Source of the DNA: a virus
Length of the DNA stretch: 43,954 nucleotides
IMG/VR virus record: IMGVR_UViG_3300018074_000007
Span: 1-43,954 of that record
Strand: one strand, 5' to 3'
The notes under the pieces: model-generated
What the model was told of the DNA's origin: nothing
The model's database searches: none
Seen by the model: only the letters and a program-made list of their open reading frames with translations
Position numbers and translations under genes: made by a program
In this document: positions 1 to 6,456 of the stretch, one piece after another
Layout: each line of letters begins with the position of its first letter
Numbering within the stretch: the stretch's first letter is position 1

Positions 1-67
1 CATAGTGAGGTGGAAGCACGAGTGAGGCGAACCATGACAGCATGATGTAGGACGGAGACTACACCCC

Positions 68-340
68 ATGACTTTCCCCGCGTACGACCACGGGGCTGCC
101 GAGCCATCCGCTCCAGCCCCGCGACTCACCCTCCTCAAAGACGAACCGCCGGTCAACCCGTACGCGGATTGGGCTGACGTGTATTCGGAAGAGCTGGACG
201 AACACTTCCACTACACGCGGACGGGGGAAGGTCCTGATCGCACGATCACCGGACGGCGTCTCGCGCCTGATTCGGCGATCCTGTTCCCGGCGCTCACGCC
301 GGTCGTTGGCAACCCGGATGACCTCAATGCGGACGCATGA
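68..340 (+). CDS. hypothetical protein, 90 aa
   Basis: No family recognised. The ATG at 68 follows a purine-rich stretch (GGACGGAG) and the stop overlaps the next start by ATGA. The protein is acidic and rich in Pro and Asp, with no membrane segment or cysteine pair. It lies at the head of a long rightward chain of overlapping small genes, probably continuing from the genes at the right end of the window if the genome is circular. The reading frame and coupling support a real gene; function unknown. Confidence 0.6.
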   Translation: MTFPAYDHGAAEPSAPAPRLTLLKDEPPVNPYADWADVYSEELDEHFHYTRTGEGPDRTITGRRLAPDSAILFPALTPVVGNPDDLNADA

Positions 341-750
341 TCGCGCGCGCGTGGCGCTGGCTCTGGCGCTGGCTCTCGGGGGCGTGGGCGCATGTCCCAC
401 CGCGCTGGACCGAGGAGGAGATCGAGCGCCTCGGGCTACTGAATCGGCTGCGCTTCCGCGAATGGGCGCTCCAGCAGCCGCCACCCGCGCTGATAACTGG
501 CTTGCGGATCGCGCTGGAGTTTGGTGCATGGCCACGGCGCGAGCCGCCGTTCGTCCACGCGCTGAATCGTTCCCGTCGTACCAACTGCAAGCGTGGCGTG
601 CCATCGTGCGTCGTCGGTCGGCCCGTGATCTACACGTTCAAGAACCATGTGCGGATCGGAGAGACTGAATGGGCAAACGACTTCGTGAAGCGGGAGGTGC
701 AGCTCGCGGCCCGGAAAATCCTCAAGGCCAGCACGAGGATGGCAGCGTGA
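337..750 (+). CDS. hypothetical basic protein, 137 aa
   Basis: Starts at an ATG overlapping the previous stop (ATGA) and ends at a TGA overlapped by the next GTG start. The N-terminus is Trp/Arg-rich (ARAWRWLWRWLSGAW), an amphipathic or membrane-contacting segment. The rest is basic with no recognised fold. Overlapping frames on both strands are open here, so frame choice rests on the start/stop coupling with the flanking genes. Function unknown. Confidence 0.5.
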   Translation: MIARAWRWLWRWLSGAWAHVPPRWTEEEIERLGLLNRLRFREWALQQPPPALITGLRIALEFGAWPRREPPFVHALNRSRRTNCKRGVPSCVVGRPVIYTFKNHVRIGETEWANDFVKREVQLAARKILKASTRMAA

Positions 751-950
751 CGACACCCTACTCCGTCCAGATCGTGTGCCGCATGGGGCATGTCTCGCAG
801 CAAGAGAGCACGACGGAGCCGGATCGGGTCTTGGCGGGCGGTATCTGTCCCTGCCCGATATGCGGGGCGCGCGCGGATTGGGTGCGCCGCCGTCCGATCA
901 TCGTCACCACGTTTCGTCGGCAACCCCCTCAACCGGAGAAGAGCGCATGA
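747..950 (+). CDS. small zinc-ribbon-like protein, 67 aa
   Basis: I place the start at GTG 747, which overlaps the previous stop as GTGA, rather than at an in-frame codon 78 nt upstream. The peptide has a cysteine pattern (VCRMGH, then CPCPICGA) typical of a short zinc ribbon, followed by a basic tail. Such proteins are common among early phage genes and may bind nucleic acid or protein. The stop overlaps the next ATG. The specific role is unknown. Confidence 0.6.
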   Translation: MTTPYSVQIVCRMGHVSQQESTTEPDRVLAGGICPCPICGARADWVRRRPIIVTTFRRQPPQPEKSA

Positions 951-1138
951 ACGGGTCCGTCAACGTCATCAAGGCGATTGAGAACAACATCGCCGATCAC
1001 ATCAACGAGCTGGAGGTCGAGCGCACGCGGATCATCAGTCGCCTGCTTGACATCAATCGCGATCTCGTGACGGCGTACACGCTGGCGCAGATCGTGCCGA
1101 CGCACATCCAGAAGACGCTATCCCTGGCGGCGGCATGA
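947..1138 (+). CDS. hypothetical helical protein, 63 aa
   Basis: Starts at ATG 947, overlapping the previous TGA; a longer in-frame version would run into the zinc-ribbon gene. The sequence is a continuous predicted helix with heptad-like hydrophobics (IENNIADHINELEVERTRII), so a small coiled-coil protein is likely. It ends in ATGA overlap with the next gene. Function unknown. Confidence 0.6.
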   Translation: MNGSVNVIKAIENNIADHINELEVERTRIISRLLDINRDLVTAYTLAQIVPTHIQKTLSLAAA

Positions 1139-1395
1139 AGGTCTGCATCGAGGTGGACGGTCAGGATGCGCAGGTCTTCACGCAGGTCCTGAACGAAGAT
1201 GGCGGCTTCCGGGAAGCGGCGACCCACAAGCTGCTCCAGCAGAACAAAGCGGCCGGGATCGAGCGGCTGACCGCATTCGTGGCCGTGCTCGGTCGCATCT
1301 CGAAGGGATTCACCGAAGCACTCGAACGCGACAACCTCCTCAACCTGCCCGCGCGCAAGCGGGAGATCAGAGAGCTGGCGCGCATCGCGGCGTAA
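1135..1395 (+). CDS. hypothetical helical protein, 86 aa
   Basis: ATGA-coupled to the gene before it. It is mostly helical and charged, with no cysteines and no membrane segment, and has a short beta-like N-terminus (MKVCIEVDGQDAQVF). It is the last gene before an 89-104 nt spacer that can fold strongly, so it may end the first translational block. Function unknown. Confidence 0.6.
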   Translation: MKVCIEVDGQDAQVFTQVLNEDGGFREAATHKLLQQNKAAGIERLTAFVAVLGRISKGFTEALERDNLLNLPARKREIRELARIAA

Positions 1396-1397
1396 AA

Positions 1398-1478
1398 GGG
1401 TGGGGGCGGCGTATTCTGCCTGTCCCCCGTAAGAGCGGGAAGGCGAACCTTTTCTAAGGGACGTTTGTTCCCCCACCC
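1398..1478 (+). ncRNA. possible structured RNA element between two early genes
   Basis: The spacer is closed by a perfect 9-bp inverted repeat, GGGTGGGGG at 1398-1406 and CCCCCACCC at 1470-1478, about 81 nt end to end. Inside are a short stem (CCCG/CGGG around a TAAGAG loop) and GCC/GGC pairing. It resembles a tRNA in length and closing stem but lacks a T-loop and a proper anticodon arm, so I do not call a tRNA. It could be a small RNA, a processing site or a translational control element for the gene downstream. The strand is inferred from the surrounding operon. Confidence 0.35.
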
Positions 1479-1499
1479 GACTCCTTGTGCGGACCATTG

Positions 1500-1745
1500 G
1501 TGTCGAACGTGTACCTCAACATCTACGAACAGCCGACCCCGGAACTGACGGGCAACAGCATGGTGCAGTTCCAATCCACAGGCGACTTCCCGGACTACAT
1601 CGTCTTTGGCGTTACGGACGGCCCGGCCTTCCTGAATGACGAACAGGTCCAGAAGGTCATCGCCTTTCTCGTGACGTGGCGGCGCCTCCGCGCCGAAGGC
1701 GCCGAACCCAACCCCGCACATCCGGTCTTCAGCGCAGGCCGGTGA
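1500..1745 (+). CDS. hypothetical protein, about 81 aa
   Basis: The start is uncertain: a TTG at 1485 and a GTG at 1500 are in frame and neither has a convincing ribosome-binding site; I chose GTG 1500. The protein looks globular with alternating beta-like segments (MVQFQSTGDFPDYIVFGVTD) and a basic C-terminus. Its stop is overlapped by the next GTG start. No family recognised. Confidence 0.5.
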   Translation: MSNVYLNIYEQPTPELTGNSMVQFQSTGDFPDYIVFGVTDGPAFLNDEQVQKVIAFLVTWRRLRAEGAEPNPAHPVFSAGR

Positions 1746-2134
1746 AGGATCGCTGCGAGCGAGACCGCAGACGTTCACTGCGGCGTGCCCGTGGTGTGCG
1801 CAACAAACGGGCACGTCCGAGTGAACGAAAGCGGCACGCCTGGATGGCGCGCATTCGCCTTCGGTACGGGCTCGACCCGCAGGATGTGGCGATCCTGTGG
1901 AACGAGCAACACGGCCGGTGTCCAGTCTGTGGGGGTCCATTAGGGTCCCGCAAAGTGTGGGTAATAGACCACGACCATAAGACTGACCGCGTGCGCGGAT
2001 TGCTCCATGCGTGGTGCAACCATCGTGTGCTGTCGATGATCGAGCGTGGCGGCAGGACGCGAGCGCTCGGCGCGATTGTCTATCTCGGCTGGGCCAACTG
2101 CACGTCGTTCGGTCTCGTCCAGGCATCGCTATGA
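1742..2134 (+). CDS. HNH endonuclease, recombination endonuclease VII type
   Basis: About 130 aa starting at GTG 1742 (GTGA overlap). The N-terminal third is very basic. The core has the endonuclease VII pattern: CPVCGG at residues 60-65 (zinc cysteines), then VIDHDHKTDRVRGLLHAWCN at about 75-93, with the DHDH catalytic/metal cluster at 77-80 and Cys92. Family members cut branched DNA or act as homing-type nucleases. Only one clear CxxC pair is visible, so zinc binding may differ from T4 endonuclease VII. It precedes the SNF2 helicase with an ATGA overlap, and another HNH gene follows that helicase. Confidence 0.85.
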   Translation: MKDRCERDRRRSLRRARGVRNKRARPSERKRHAWMARIRLRYGLDPQDVAILWNEQHGRCPVCGGPLGSRKVWVIDHDHKTDRVRGLLHAWCNHRVLSMIERGGRTRALGAIVYLGWANCTSFGLVQASL

Positions 2135-3450
2135 CACCGGACCTCCTCCCCTATCAGGAGATCGGCGCGGCGTGGCTCGCCTCGAAGCGCAAGGCGTACC
2201 TCGGCGACGAGCCGGGGCTGGGGAAGACGCGGACAGCGCTCGCCGCGGCGCGGCAGGTCGGCATCAACCGCATCGCCGTCATATGCCCCGCCATCGTGCG
2301 GGATCATTGGGTGCGCGAAGCGGAAGTCGTTCACCCGGATGCCGAGCTGCACGTCGAGAGTTACCAGAAGCTCGTCCTCGACCCGGCCGCGCGGCAGCTC
2401 CTGCTCGGCAATCTCCCGCCGCGGCTCTTGATCGTGGACGAGGCGCACTACTGCAAGCATCGCGAGGCGCAGCGCACGAAGCTGCTCTTCGGCTCGACCG
2501 GCCTGGTACAGCGCGTGCTGACGCGCGTACCCGAAGTGGGTACGACCGTTCCCGAAATGGTCACAGGGGCGGCGGATGATGGGCTGGGCCGGGTCTGGTG
2601 CCTCTCGGGGACACCGATGCCGCGGAACCCCTACGAGCTGTGGCCGGTCCTGTTCGGACTTTGGCCGAAGTACCTCGTCACGAGGGGGTTCGGCTCGCAC
2701 ATGGATTGGCTGAATCGCTTCTGCGCGTGGCGAGCGACGGACTACGGCATCAAGGTCTTCGGCGCGCGCAACGTCGGTGAGCTGCGCGAGCTGCTCGCGC
2801 CGATCCTCTTGCGTCGCAAGACGGTTGATGTCCAGCCTGATCTCCCGCGTTTGCGGTGGAATGTGCTGCCCATCACGGCCGAACATCTGGCCCTTCCTGA
2901 TCTCCCGATGGAGACTCGCGAAGCGTTTCTGCGGGGCGAGCTGCCGCCGATGGACGAGGCCATCGCACGCTACCGCCACGAGGTTGGCAATCTGAAAGCG
3001 CCCTTCGTTGCGGAGCTGCTCGCCGAGGAACTGATGAACGATCCACGGGCGAAGCGCGTCGTCTTTGCGTACCACCACAGCGTGCTTGATGTGCTGGCGT
3101 ACGAGCTGACGAAGTTCGGGCTCGTGCAGATCAGAGGCAACACGCCCGAATGGCGGCGGCTTGACGCCGTGCGCGCGTTCCGCGAACAGGATGAGACGCG
3201 CGTCTTCCTCGGGCAGATCAACGCCTGCGCGACCGGCATGGATGGGTTGCAGTACGCCGCACATGAAGCCGTCATGGTCGAGCCCGATTGGGCGACCGAC
3301 GTGAACATCCAAGCAGGTCATCGTCTCTCACGTCTCGGTCAGACGCTGCCGGTCCAAGTGCGCGTCATCTCCCTCGCTCACACCCTGGACGAATCCATCA
3401 TCCGCAACCATGTCCGCGAGTGTCGGATGGTGGCGGATGTCATCGGGTAA
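2131..3450 (+). CDS. SNF2-family DEAD/H-box helicase (SMARCAL1-like)
   Basis: 439 aa from ATG 2131 (ATGA overlap); the frame is open further upstream but that part covers the endonuclease gene. The core motifs are present: Q-like LLPYQEIG at the N-terminus, Walker A DEPGLGKT (26-33), Walker B DEAH (103-106), motif III LSGTPM (159-163) and motif VI GHRLSRLGQ near residue 395. Phage proteins of this type are stripped-down ATP-dependent DNA translocases, probably acting in replication, recombination or fork remodelling. The setting among replication genes fits. No extra nuclease or DNA-binding domain is visible; the flanking HNH genes may supply cutting. Confidence 0.9.
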   Translation: MTPDLLPYQEIGAAWLASKRKAYLGDEPGLGKTRTALAAARQVGINRIAVICPAIVRDHWVREAEVVHPDAELHVESYQKLVLDPAARQLLLGNLPPRLLIVDEAHYCKHREAQRTKLLFGSTGLVQRVLTRVPEVGTTVPEMVTGAADDGLGRVWCLSGTPMPRNPYELWPVLFGLWPKYLVTRGFGSHMDWLNRFCAWRATDYGIKVFGARNVGELRELLAPILLRRKTVDVQPDLPRLRWNVLPITAEHLALPDLPMETREAFLRGELPPMDEAIARYRHEVGNLKAPFVAELLAEELMNDPRAKRVVFAYHHSVLDVLAYELTKFGLVQIRGNTPEWRRLDAVRAFREQDETRVFLGQINACATGMDGLQYAAHEAVMVEPDWATDVNIQAGHRLSRLGQTLPVQVRVISLAHTLDESIIRNHVRECRMVADVIG

Positions 3451-3958
3451 GGGGCCATGCCGGAAGTGCGGAAGTGATGACTGGTATTGGTACAGAGGTC
3501 GCTGTTACCAATGCAATACGTGTCGTCGGAAGCGTCGAGTGCGACGCTATCGGGAGGACCCGACCTACCGGGCGCGGCAGATTGCAGAGAACGCTCAACG
3601 TCGTCGCGACCCGGCCTACCGGCGGCGGGAGAACGCATGGGCGCGCGAGCGGCGCCACCGAGACCCGATCCGCTGGCTGTGGTTTAGGGCGAAGCATCGC
3701 GCGCGTGAGAAGAGTATTGAGTTCACCATCACTCTCGATGATGTGCAGCGCGAGTGGAGCGAGAGATGTCCAGTATTCGGCATTCCTTGGGGCAACACTC
3801 GTGCGCAGCGTCCATCACTAGATCGGTTGAATCCGAAGCTGGGGTACGTGTCAGGCAATATTGCTGTCATCTCCGGGAAGGCAAACCTCATCAAGTCCAA
3901 CGCCACCGGCCGGGAAGTCGAGCTGGTCGCGCGTTGGATGCGCCATAGGGGGTTGTGA
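3437..3958 (+). CDS. HNH-type endonuclease with N-terminal zinc ribbon
   Basis: 173 aa from ATG 3437, overlapping the helicase end by 14 nt. The N-terminus has a treble-clef-like pattern (CRKCGS, then CYQCNTCRRK), followed by a very basic helix rich in RRR/YR that should bind DNA. The C-terminal half matches a common phage HNH subgroup: CPVFGIPW, then SLDRLNPKLGYVSGNIAVIS and KANLIKSNAT. It is a different subgroup from the endonuclease before the helicase. It could be a free-standing homing nuclease or a nuclease working with the helicase. Confidence 0.8.
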   Translation: MSSGKGPCRKCGSDDWYWYRGRCYQCNTCRRKRRVRRYREDPTYRARQIAENAQRRRDPAYRRRENAWARERRHRDPIRWLWFRAKHRAREKSIEFTITLDDVQREWSERCPVFGIPWGNTRAQRPSLDRLNPKLGYVSGNIAVISGKANLIKSNATGREVELVARWMRHRGL

Positions 3959-4158
3959 TGGCCAAGAACAAGCAGTTCCAGGTCACGTCGCGGTTCGTGT
4001 TGCTCCTGAACGCGAACATCACGGCCGAGAGCCTCGAAGCGGCGGCAGCGCGGGCCGACTCCCTGAAGTGGGAGGACTATGGCCTGGAGAAGCTGGACTG
4101 TATCGACGGCAAAGGGGATGTCGTCAGCGTCAGCGACGTTGACGGCTACGACCTGTGA
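3958..4158 (+). CDS. hypothetical protein, 66 aa
   Basis: ATG 3958 shares one base with the previous stop (TGATG); a GTG one codon upstream is also possible. The small alpha/beta protein has a beta-rich start (FQVTSRFVLLLNANITAESL) and an acidic C-terminus. Many phages carry a similar small gene just before the DUF2800 nuclease, but I cannot assign a function. The stop overlaps the next GTG. Confidence 0.6.
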   Translation: MAKNKQFQVTSRFVLLLNANITAESLEAAAARADSLKWEDYGLEKLDCIDGKGDVVSVSDVDGYDL

Positions 4159-5420
4159 GCCAGACTCTGCACGCCCGGCTCAGTGCATCAAGCGCGCATC
4201 GGTGGATGCATTGCCCCGGCTCAATTCGACTGAGCGAGGGACTGCCGGAGGTCGAGACCGAATACCAACGGGAGGGCTCGACCGCACATGCACTGGCGGC
4301 GGTCTGGCTCAAGCAGGGTGAGCACGCGGCGCAGAATCTGGAATCCGTCTACGTCGGCGGGAGCCCGGAACAGGTCACAGATGAAATGCGCGAGGGCGTG
4401 CGCCTCTTCGTGGACACCGTGAAGGCCGCGCGCGCGCCTGGCTCGGCCCTCTACGTCGAGCAGGTGTTGTCCCTCGCTCTGCTGAATCCCCCGGAGCCGA
4501 TGTTCGGGACCGCAGACGCGCTGGTCGTCGCGGGCCGCGTCCTGCGCGTGTTCGACTTCAAGTACGGGCAGGGGGTGGTAGTCGAGGTGCGAGACAATCC
4601 ACAGCTCCTCTACTACGTGCTCGGCGCCGTGCTCGCAGAGTTCACGCGGCGTGTGCTCGATGAACGCTTCGAGTTCACCGGGGCGATCCTGACCGCGGCG
4701 CTGAACAACTTCGATGAGATCACGGTGACCATCGTGCAGCCCCGCGCCGGTCACGCGGATGGCCCTGTGCGGACGGTCACGGTCACGGCTGCGGAGCTGA
4801 CCGACTTTGCGCAGCGGCTAATCGACAGGGCGGATGACGTAACCCATACACCCGTTCCAGAGCTGATCCCCGGCGAATGGTGCCGCTTCTGTCCAGCGCA
4901 GAGCCATTGCCCGGCTCTTCAGCAGCACGCGCAGCTCGTCGCACAGGTGGACTTCGACTCGGTGCCGGTCGATACGCCCGTGAACCCCGAGACCATCTCC
5001 ATCGAGCGAGCTGCTGATCTGCTCACGAAGGTCCAGGTTCTGGAGTCGTGGGTGCGCGCGCTGTACGAACGGGTGACGCGGGAGCTGGAGTCAGGGCGCG
5101 AGGTCCCCGGATGGAAGCTCGTCGCGAAGCGTGCGCGGCGCATGTGGGGAAACCCGCAAGAGGTCGAGGAGTGGTGTCGCGCGGCCGGGCTTCGTCCGGC
5201 CGACATGTTCGAGCCGCGTGCTCTGAGGTCGCCCGCCCAGCTCGAAAAGATCGTGGGGAAGAAGAACCTCCCCGAAACATTGTACGTGCGCGTATCGAGC
5301 GGGCTCAAGTTAGCGCCCGCTTCCGATCCGCGCCCAGCCGCGGCCATCGGGCCGCAGGAGGATTTCGCCGCACTGCCTCGCGGCTCCGTAGAGGCAGACC
5401 TTGTCGAAACGGAGAGCTGA
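4155..5420 (+). CDS. DUF2800 family, Cas4/RecB-like PD-(D/E)XK nuclease
   Basis: 421 aa from GTG 4155 (GTGA). It starts with the family's HARLSASSAHRW and MHCPGS. Nuclease features follow: E41/H45 (motif I region), Asp121 in GTADAL, and DFKYGQG with D134 and K136. A cysteine set suited to a 4Fe-4S cluster is complete: C20, and C243, C246, C252 in CRFCPAQSHC. Relatives are exonuclease-like proteins encoded next to DUF2815 and a family A polymerase, exactly as here, and probably act in recombination-coupled replication. Nuclease activity is inferred from motifs. Confidence 0.85.
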   Translation: MSQTLHARLSASSAHRWMHCPGSIRLSEGLPEVETEYQREGSTAHALAAVWLKQGEHAAQNLESVYVGGSPEQVTDEMREGVRLFVDTVKAARAPGSALYVEQVLSLALLNPPEPMFGTADALVVAGRVLRVFDFKYGQGVVVEVRDNPQLLYYVLGAVLAEFTRRVLDERFEFTGAILTAALNNFDEITVTIVQPRAGHADGPVRTVTVTAAELTDFAQRLIDRADDVTHTPVPELIPGEWCRFCPAQSHCPALQQHAQLVAQVDFDSVPVDTPVNPETISIERAADLLTKVQVLESWVRALYERVTRELESGREVPGWKLVAKRARRMWGNPQEVEEWCRAAGLRPADMFEPRALRSPAQLEKIVGKKNLPETLYVRVSSGLKLAPASDPRPAAAIGPQEDFAALPRGSVEADLVETES

Positions 5421-6012
5421 ACCTCTCCAGAGCTACAACGTGTCGAAGAAGCTCATTACCTCTCAAGCGATCCTGTCGTACCCGCACCTCGATGAACCGC
5501 AGGCCCCGATCAACGGGCAGGGCAAGGCCAAGTATTCGGCCTCGCTCGTCTTCCTCCAGGGCACAGACCTCGCGCCGTTCAACGAGGCCATCGTGGAGGC
5601 GGCGGTCGAGAAGTTTGGACAGGGAGCCATCGCGAAGTTGAAGAGCGGGGCGCTCAAGTCCCCGATCCGCACGGATGCCGAGGCCAAGGGTTATCCCGAG
5701 GGCTCGGTCTTCATCAACATCCGCTCGGAGCAACAGCCGGGTCTCGTCTTCCTCTGGCCCGATCCGAAGACCAACAAGGCTGCGATCTGTCCGCAGGACA
5801 AGATCACCGAGGAGTTCTACGCAGGGGCATTGATCCGTGGCTCAATCACGGCGTTCGCCTACGACACGAACGGCAACAAGGGCGTGTCGTTTGGGATGAA
5901 CAACCTCCAGAAGCTCGGCAACGGGCCGAGGCTGGACGGACGGAAGGCGGCTGAGGACGAGTTCGAGGCCGACGCCTCGATGACTCCAGCCGACCTCTCG
6001 GACATCGAGTAG
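5401..6012 (+). CDS. DUF2815 family, single-stranded DNA-binding-like protein
   Basis: 203 aa from TTG 5401, with AGAGG a few bases upstream; an in-frame GTG at 5440 gives a product closer to the usual family start (SKKLITSQAILSYPHL). The body has DUF2815 features: GKAKYSASLVF, then AGALIRGSITAFAYD and KGVSFGMNNLQKLG, and an acidic C-terminal tail ending DLSDIE. OB-fold ssDNA-binding behaviour with a protein-contacting acidic tail is expected for the family. It overlaps the DUF2800 nuclease gene, suggesting a joint role. A 6-bp hairpin (GGAGAG/CTCTCC, 5411-5428) spans the nuclease stop and could influence the start choice. Confidence 0.85.
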   Translation: MSKRRAEPLQSYNVSKKLITSQAILSYPHLDEPQAPINGQGKAKYSASLVFLQGTDLAPFNEAIVEAAVEKFGQGAIAKLKSGALKSPIRTDAEAKGYPEGSVFINIRSEQQPGLVFLWPDPKTNKAAICPQDKITEEFYAGALIRGSITAFAYDTNGNKGVSFGMNNLQKLGNGPRLDGRKAAEDEFEADASMTPADLSDIE

Positions 6013-6018
6013 GTCGGG

Positions 6019-6100
6019 GGTGGAGATGCTCGTGAGAGGGCAGCCCGACTGTAAATCGGGTTCAGCGCACGCTGAGTGGGTCTGAATCCCACCTCCACCA
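6019..6100 (+). tRNA. tRNA-Tyr (GUA)
   Basis: A full cloverleaf can be folded by eye. The acceptor stem is GGTGGAG/CTCCACC (perfect 7 bp) with discriminator A at 6100. The D stem is GCTC/GGGC. The anticodon stem is CCCGA/TCGGG with loop CTGTAAA, anticodon GUA. The long variable arm is TCAGC/GCTGA, the class II feature expected of bacterial tRNA-Tyr. The T stem is GTGGG/CCCAC with loop TCTGAAT, departing slightly from TTCRANY. No CCA is encoded. It lies between the DUF2815 and polymerase genes and is probably processed from the early transcript. Confidence 0.93.
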
Positions 6101-6117
6101 TTTGGGCACGTCGCAGG

Positions 6118-6168
6118 CTTGGGGCCTGCTAGAGAGACGCGCAATAGACGCGGGGGAAGGACCCCAAG
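6118..6168 (+). other. inverted repeat in the tRNA-to-polymerase spacer
   Basis: The 191-nt stretch from 6101 to 6291 holds no gene that I accept. It contains a 7-bp inverted repeat, CTTGGGG at 6118-6124 and CCCCAAG at 6162-6168, with an inner CGCG/CGCG pairing (6138-6152). No U-run follows, so it is not a standard terminator. It could be a processing hairpin downstream of tRNA-Tyr or part of a small RNA. The remainder up to the GGGAGG site before 6292 shows nothing recognisable. Confidence 0.3.
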
Positions 6169-6291
6169 AAGTCCCGCGCGAACATTCCACCGTGTGCGCC
6201 CGCCCCGTGCGTGGGGTCGCCGTTACCGCATTCAAGCGGCCGGAGAAGTGGCGTGACGTGCCCAACAACCTTGTCTTGCGTGGGAGGCACC

Positions 6292-6456
6292 ATGAAGCTG
6301 GAAACATTCGTGGACTACGATGTGTGGGCCATCGCAGTCGGTGTGATTCGCTTCGGCCCCCGGACCATCGGCATCGGCATCCACATCGGGCCGGTCATCA
6401 TCCAAGTGATCTTCGGTCAACCACGCACGCCACAGGTCTATCATGGCGCCGCGTGA
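6292..6456 (+). CDS. small hydrophobic protein, 54 aa
   Basis: Starts at ATG 6292 behind a good ribosome-binding site (GGGAGG, 7 nt away) and ends overlapping the polymerase GTG start. Much of the peptide is hydrophobic beta-like (WAIAVGVIRFGPRTIGIGIH), with Gly-Ile repeats rather than one clean membrane helix. It is too short for family assignment. The strong ribosome-binding site and coupling make it more likely real than chance. Confidence 0.6.
   Translation: MKLETFVDYDVWAIAVGVIRFGPRTIGIGIHIGPVIIQVIFGQPRTPQVYHGAA

Noticed and set aside
1398-1478. tRNA gene in the early spacer
   Set aside because: Closing stem and length fit, but no T-loop consensus and no 5-bp anticodon stem with a 7-nt loop can be formed.
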